64,000 nucleotides of DNA from Azorinus chamasolen. Taxonomy: Eukaryota; Mollusca; Bivalvia; Cardiida; Solecurtidae. The DNA is taken from assembly GCA_963576725.1 (NCBI GenBank), contig OY755240.1, positions 16,222,440-16,286,439 of the forward strand, written 5' to 3'. This document shows, one piece after another, positions 59,383 through 64,000 of the stretch; the first letter of the stretch is position 1; every line of letters begins with the position of its first letter. Under the pieces are notes generated by a model that saw only the letters and a list, made by a program, of their open reading frames with translations, did no database searches and was not told the origin of the DNA. The position numbers were made by a program, and so were the translations under genes.

Positions 59383-59877
59383 TTAACCCTTAGCCTGCCA
59401 CATATTTTTATCATTCTACCCTCTATGAATATTAATTAACCCTTCGCTTGCTATTCACATCAATATACCTACCTGTAAATAGTGAAGACCCAGATGAGAC
59501 AGCTCCTGCAGGAGCTGTCTCATCAGGGTCAGCACTATTTACAAGTTGATTGTGCAACCAGTGCACTCCACAGCAGTGATTGCACAGCGAAATACGTGTA
59601 CACAGTGAAGATATATGTAATTATACAACAGGGCATTGGTAAAGAAGGAGAAACGCATTTTAAAATTCAGCAAGAGAAGGGTTAAGCAAATATTTACAAA
59701 AATATACAGGGCTATACTGAAATGATTTCCTAGGCAAACTGATAGAGTATGCATGCATGTATTGTCCATGGCAAACAGTGCATCCCCAGATGAGAGAGCT
59801 CCTATAGGAGCTCTCTCATCTGGGTCTGCACTGTTTGCAAATGCAATACTAGTTGTGACTGGCAGACTGTGGGTTAA
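59383..59877. mobile_element. T10 MITE interrupted by a T4
   Basis: TTAA at 59383-59386 and 59874-59877, with imperfect ends CCCTTAGCCTGCCA and TGGCAGACTGTGGG. Hairpin (59773-59839) GCAAACAGTGCATCCCCAGA to complement, perfect around GAGCTCCTATAGGAGCTC. Confidence 0.75.
59436..59685 (+). mobile_element. T4 MITE nested in T10, full copy
   Basis: TTAA at 59436-59439 and 59682-59685. CCCTTCGCTTGCTATTCACA to CAGCAAGAGAAGGG. Confidence 0.92.
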
Positions 59878-60036
59878 TCCTTTTGAGTAGAAGCGTCTGG
59901 CAGCTCTGTTTGCTTATAAAACAATGTAGACCTGATTCAACAATGTTTGCCATGGTAAATAATTCATAATGCCGTTATCAAATTAGGCTAAATGATATTC
60001 ACGCAGCCATTATATATCACATGAATTTGCATGAGT
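59878..60036 (+). mobile_element. T2 remnant
   Basis: TTTTGAGTAGAAGCGTCTGG, GCAGCTCTGTTTGCTTATAA, then a T2-like tail to AATTTGCATGAGTGAA. Confidence 0.55.
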
Positions 60037-60527
60037 GAAATTCGTTAATTCTATTCGTTCAAAAGATATTTTATTTATCATTTGCTTATGTAATCAGGTT
60101 TATCCTATCCTCTAAAAGAAGTACTCGTTTGCACTAACACATATTTTAATTGTCAATGGTGCGTTTCCTATTACAGAAGATGTGCAACAAAATATAGATT
60201 TCAGAAAGATAGTTTCGTTTTTCATCAAATTAATCTACAAACCTCAAAACAAGTATACCGTTCTTAACCTCTTTTTTATCACTAATGTGCATTTAAGCAA
60301 ATTCGCACGTATTATTTACGTCTTGATAGGTTTCTAGCTCTTTGTAAGACGGGTGTCGTTAATCTCTGGTGGGTATCTTAGATATTCTACCCGCTGCAGC
60401 CAAGGGTCAAGGTCAGGTAGTAGCGAATTGTAGCTGCTTTGTTCTATGCTATTGTTAAGACAGCAGTGAGTATAATCAAGTTATTAGTTTAACAAAGATG
60501 ATATATCTGAAACATGTTGTGAAATAA
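60037..60527. other. About 490 bp of unique sequence
   Basis: No repeat family, no long open frame. Confidence 0.4.
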
Positions 60528-60529
60528 TA

Positions 60530-60777
60530 CAGTTGAACTTCGATATCTCGAACTTTAAGGGACTATATAAATTAGTTCGAGATAACGGAAGTTCGAGTTA
60601 TCCGATTTCTTATCTGGATAATTTCTCAAGTTCACAGCTTAATGCAGGTCTACAGTAATGCTGAAAGCTCCTGCAGGAGCTTTCAGCATTACTGTAGACC
60701 TGCATTAGACTGTGAAATGTGTTTCTAGATATGCGTAGTGATACATTTTAGAGCAATTCTGCATTGTAAGATTTTGG
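60530..60777. mobile_element. P3 MITE, right end missing
   Basis: CAGTTGAACTTCGATATCTC; perfect core GCTTAATGCAGGTCTACAGT to complement around CTGAAAGCTCCTGCAGGAGCTTTCAG-type tip; breaks off at GATTTTGGAATG. Confidence 0.85.
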
Positions 60778-60799
60778 AATGTTTTTAACATTGAATACC

Positions 60800-60837
60800 G
60801 CTTAAATCGGTGCTAGGAGCGTGAGTAGTGTAAAAAT
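60800..60837. repeat. Short word shared with 44258-44295
   Basis: CCGCTTAAATCGGTGCTAGG followed by GTGAGTAG resembles CCGCTTAAGGCGGTGCTAGG at 44258. Meaning unknown. Confidence 0.5.
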
Positions 60838-60956
60838 TACGTGGTTACTAAATGCAGGGGGAAACTAATGCAGCAAGCTCCCACATTAAGCTACCATCTG
60901 CATGTATGACCATGAATTAGACCACCTTTCAATGGTCGCATTAGAGGGCTTAACTG
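60838..60956. mobile_element. P2 MITE, left end missing
   Basis: TACGTGGTTACTAAATGCAG to GTCGCATTAGAGGGCTTAAC-TG; inner arms deleted. Confidence 0.72.
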
Positions 60957-61135
60957 TATTGTATATTTAAAAAAAACTCTGTCAATTATAGCGTGACAAT
61001 GTCTCATTTGGAAAACAACTGTAAATGGTGAAATATAATCTCTAAGGAGATAAATGATATGACGGATTGGAAGAGATGATGCCCTGCACCATATGACACA
61101 TGGACTAGGTGTGAATGTTCATGAAAATTAAGAAC

Positions 61136-61298
61136 AGTAAAAAACCCTCAAATGCGACAAGCAAAAAGGGGCATATTTCACAGTGGCAAAGGCAGGTGGT
61201 AGCTTAATGCAGGACGAAAGTTATGCAGAAAGCAACCACCTGCTTATAAAGACAGCCATGTTTATTCATTAAGTGGTCGCAGTAGAGGGATTTTACTG
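61136..61298. mobile_element. P2 MITE with one arm deleted
   Basis: CAGTAAAAAACCCTCAAATG to GAGGGATTTTACTG; GTTATGCAGAAAGCAACCAC shows the junction. It shares its TA (61299-61300) with the next element. Confidence 0.83.
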
Positions 61299-61300
61299 TA

Positions 61301-61512
61301 CATTAAAACCTCTCTTAACCGGACGTTCAATTTAGTATCAAAATCCGTCTTAGAGACAGGTGGCACCTTAATGCAGGGTGCAAGTCATACAGAAAGCTCC
61401 TAGAGGAGCTTTCTGTATGACTTTCACCCTGCATGAAGCAGCGTCCTGTCTAAAAGGTACCGGTATCTAAATTCTTCTCTACTAGACTTACGATTTATAA
61501 GGGGTGTTACTG
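61301..61512. mobile_element. P4 MITE abutting the P2
   Basis: CATTAAAACCTCTCTTAACC to AAGGGGTGTTACTG + TA. Core GCACCTTAATGCAGGGTGCA to complement, centre CTCCTAGAGGAG. Confidence 0.85.
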
Positions 61513-61559
61513 TACTTGTAGAAACAAGTCTGCCTACAGTTTAAACCTTTGAGAAAGTA

Positions 61560-61678
61560 TTGACCGAGAGACAAACAGCTTGGATCCTGATGAGACGCCG
61601 AGTTACTCGGCGTCTCATCTAGATCCAAGCTGTTTGGAAATGGTAGTCTGGTCGCACTTAGCGGGATAATGGTTAAAA
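61560..61678. mobile_element. T6 MITE
   Basis: AAACAGCTTGGATCCTGATG to CATCTAGATCCAAGCTGTTT around GCCGAGTTACTCGGC; right end GCGGGATAATGG-TTAA. Confidence 0.75.
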
Positions 61679-61758
61679 GATAGATAGATCAAAGACATAT
61701 CTCAGGATTGAATCGCTGGCTTCATGCGGCGAATGCGACAAGGGCGAATTGATTTTGG

Positions 61759-62012
61759 TTAACCTGTTACTGCATGAACATTCCTTACGAAAAATGAATG
61801 GAAAACTAGATCTATTAATCAGTTGAAAGTTTATAATGTCATTAAGATCGATGATAGTTGTGACCGTGGCAGAAACAGTAGTGTCATATCTACATTATCT
61901 CATAAGCAAACTAAGCAGATCCTGGTTAGACTGCCACTAAAAGACTCTTCTGATTAGGGTTTATTCTGTTTGTAAATGTGTGAAAAGGCATATCTGTAGT
62001 GTAAGGGTAAAA
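61759..62012 (-). mobile_element. T2 MITE
   Basis: TTAACCTGTTACTGCATGAA, eroded hairpin at 61906-61974, end GTGTAAGGGTAAAA. Confidence 0.72.
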
Positions 62013-62035
62013 TAATATATGCCAATCCTTTAACC

Positions 62036-62210
62036 ACAGTAAAACCTCTCTATAACGGCCACTAAATTGTATTAATTAGTTGGTATTTAGGGCAGGTGGC
62101 TGCTTAAAGCAAGGTGAAAGTAAATCAGAACGCTCCGTTCTGTTTTACTTTCACCTTGCTTAAGCAGCCACCTGCCTTTAACACAAAATAATTAATATAG
62201 AGAGGTTTTA
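62036..62210. mobile_element. P1 MITE with shortened centre and right arm
   Basis: CAGTAAAACCTCTCTATAAC; the hairpin tip is reduced to GAACGCTCCGTTC; right end AGAGAGGTTTTACTG. Confidence 0.83.
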
Positions 62211-62213
62211 CTG

Positions 62214-62457
62214 CATTTCCCTGTTCTATATTTTGTTTTCAATACCTACTGAATATTCATGGCTGAAATAGTTATAATGAAATATGGATGGAAGGTGGAA
62301 CATGGTAACCATTTTAGAAACTAAAGAAATATATTTATCAAATTCCATTAGCTATTAGAGCAGATCCTGATCAGACGGCTCCTATAGGAATCGCATGATC
62401 TGGATCTACTCTGTTTGCAAATGCGTGAAAAGGCGTTTATATGAAGGAAAGGGGGTA
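62214..62457 (-). mobile_element. T1 MITE
   Basis: TTTCCCTGTTCTATATTTTG to GAAGGAAAGGGGGTAAA; hairpin at 62352-62419. Confidence 0.8.
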
Positions 62458-62524
62458 AAAAGCACTGTTTAACGCTTTGTATCCGAATGAGTTGCCTGAT
62501 TTCTTCAAATCTGACCATTTCTTC

Positions 62525-63076
62525 AAATAACTGTACTTTCACGCATTTGCACAGATCCCCGTGAAAGCACATGGCTGTCCCGGCGCGAGTTGCTCCGTCC
62601 TCGTGGAGGATCACCGTGGAAGCACGAGAGCGTGCTGCCCGGGTGCATGCGGCTCCGTCCCGTGGAAACACGGGCGGGCCCGGCTTAGTCCCTTGGAAGC
62701 ACGGTAGTGCAGCTGCATCGTGCTGTGGAAGATGCCCGTGGAAGTACGGATGCAGGCTGTCCATGCGCGAGCGGCCTTGTCCTGTGCAAGATCCCCGTGG
62801 AAGCACTGGGGCGGGCTGCACCGGCGCGTGCGGCTTGAACCCGTGGAAGCACGGGAACTGGCTGCCCGGGTGCGCGCGGCTCCGTCCCCGTGGAAGTCGC
62901 GCCAGCCAGCTAAATCAGTGTCTGCCCTGTTTGCCATTGGGATTTGATAGATCTGTTTATTTGGTCTCTAAGATAGTTACACTGGTCCACCTTCCATACT
63001 TCATTATAACTAATTTGGTCATGACTATTCAGTCGGTACTGAAATTTGAAATAAACCTTGAACAGGGAAAGTGTTG
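62525..63076 (+). mobile_element. T1 MITE whose hairpin is replaced by a GC-rich minisatellite
   Basis: T1 left part CTTTCACGCATTTGCACAGA, then about 350 bp of GC-rich repeats, then T1 right part from AATCAGTGTCTGCCCTGTTT to GAACAGGGAAAGTGTTGA. Confidence 0.78.
62560..62910. repeat. GC-rich irregular minisatellite, about 7 units
   Basis: Units of about 45-58 bp share CCCCGTGGAAGCACGG and GGCTGCCCGGGTGCGCGCGG. Base composition (over 60% GC by eye) contrasts with the AT-rich flanks. Long open frames on both strands here are a product of composition and repetition. Confidence 0.9.
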
Positions 63077-63240
63077 ACCTGTCACATAACAACGTCTTCA
63101 AACGTTGAATCGTTCGGACCCGACAGAAACTTCCAGCTGGTGATTGGAAACTGATTTCCTTATATTCCTAAAGTCTTTAAAGGGCCAAGATTAATTAGAT
63201 GATATTTTTTTGTAATAGCATGTGAACGCAAGAAGGTTTA

Positions 63241-63408
63241 GTCATGCTGAAACCAGGGCTACAGATAAATGTACGTACCCAAATACTAAAATCGTAATTT
63301 CTCCACCAAACCCTATACTGTGACCACTCTTTAGAATCTTCTCGAAGAGTCATGCTGAAACCAGGGCTACAGATAAATGTACGTACCCAAATACTAAAAT
63401 CGTAATTT
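63241..63408. repeat. 60-bp direct duplication across the H1 junction
   Basis: Bases 63241-63300 recur exactly, or nearly so, at 63349-63408 inside the hairpin loop. The copied piece contains T2 flank plus the H1 left end. Confidence 0.93.
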
Positions 63409-63499
63409 TTAAAGTGTGGTCACAGTATAGGGTTTGGTGGAGAAATGAAGGAGTTATTCTTGAAACTGTTTTGATTTACATATCTTTTCTGGAGCTCTG
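63254..63499. mobile_element. H1 hAT-like palindromic element with duplicated segment
   Basis: Ends CAGGGCTACAGATAAATG and CTTTTCTGGAGCTCTG; TGAAAC flanks both sides (63248-63253, 63500-63505). The stem pairs CTCCACCAAACCCTATACTG with AGTATAGGGTTTGGTGGAG around TCTCGAAGAG. Confidence 0.8.
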
Positions 63500-63664
63500 T
63501 GAAACGATACAGATCTATATTACTCCATAATCAAACCGAGCAGACTCATACCAGGATCCATTCCAGTTGCAAATGTATCTATGTAGTAGATAGAGAATTC
63601 GTAACTTTGATTTTCAGGACATAAACGGCCATTCTAGGTATATGGTAAATGAATATCATTACAT

Positions 63665-63848
63665 TTAACCATTTCCCTGTTCTACGTTTGATCCAAATTT
63701 CAATACTTACTGACTATTCATGGAAAAAATAGATACAACGAAATATGTAACATTACAATCATTTTAAGAAGTAAAGAAACATATCTTTCAAATTCCATTT
63801 GCCAGCAGAGCAAATTCAGATCAGACGGCTCCTACAGGATCCGCTTGG
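63665..63848 (-). mobile_element. T1 MITE truncated in the hairpin
   Basis: TTAACCATTTCCCTGTTCTA to GACGGCTCCTACAGGATCCG; second arm missing. Confidence 0.75.
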
Positions 63849-64000
63849 TGGATCCTTCCCAAATTTAACCACAATGTTTATCTAGACATACTACAGTAGC
63901 CTGCCAAGTCCCGGTTCGTTTATCTAAGGTCAAGGTCGCACAATTGGACTTAGAATTTGCGTTTAGCAGAAATGTTAACCTACCCGTCTGTCTGTAACAT

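Larger units (their letters stand above)
63185..63600 (-). mobile_element. T2 MITE split by a nested H1
   Basis: AAGATTAATTAGATGATATT to GTCATGCTGAAAC (63253), then H1, then AAACGATACAGATCTATATT and a hairpin remnant ATCAAACCGAGCAGACTCAT. Confidence 0.68.

Noticed and set aside
62348..63077. Open frames of 108-168 codons on both strands
   Set aside because: They overlap on both strands over the GC-rich minisatellite and run into T1 sequence; high GC removes stops, and no family resemblance is seen.

Overview
This is eukaryotic intergenic and intronic DNA, AT-rich and packed with repeats. It most likely comes from a lophotrochozoan animal, probably a bivalve mollusc. That guess rests on a dispersed repeat (31545-32222) and a tRNA-derived SINE (7440-7632) of types I associate with bivalve genomes; nothing in the window proves the species. 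There are no operons, ribosome binding sites or bacterial features.

Most of the sequence is a swarm of short palindromic, non-autonomous DNA transposons (MITEs). The labels used here are: T1-T11, 200-250 bp elements flanked by TTAA, with ends like CCCTTTCCCT/AGGGAAAGGG and a 60-75 bp central hairpin (piggyBac-like by target site); P1-P4, about 200-300 bp elements flanked by TA, starting CAGT and ending ACTG (pogo/Tigger-like), also with a long hairpin; H1-H3, hAT-like elements. Strand '+' or '-' on a MITE only records its orientation relative to its family. Many copies nest in or abut one another, and several are chimeras of two families.

What looks like a real host gene lies on the minus strand. 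I reconstruct seven exons from splice signals and reading phase: 47178-47271 (start codon), 43695-43869, 41629-41775, 34417-34475, 26206-26468, 17917-17971 and 15261-15379. All seven join in one open frame of 304 codons, and a possible last exon with a stop lies at 5662-5741. The protein is not recognised. The start codon sits under a GC-rich upstream region with a perfect RFX X-box match (47329-47343), which suggests, but does not prove, a cilia-related gene. Its introns hold nearly all the mobile elements, including a 5.16 kb PIF/Harbinger element (28953-34111) with a transposase N-terminus and a Myb/SANT-like gene but no visible catalytic exon.

Layout: 1-1.2 kb, broken LINE reverse transcriptase; 1.3-9.8 kb, MITE field with a SINE; 9.87-14.25 kb, about 128 copies of a 34-bp repeat containing a duplicated 1.9-kb block; 14.3-28.9 kb, MITEs plus three exons; 28.95-34.1 kb, Harbinger with nested insertions; 34.1-47.3 kb, MITEs, four exons, a second 34-bp minisatellite (45.38-45.96 kb) and the promoter; 47.5-64 kb, MITE field with one weak plus-strand exon candidate and a GC-rich minisatellite (62.56-62.91 kb). 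All boundaries were read by eye; degenerate copies are approximate to about 10-20 bp.
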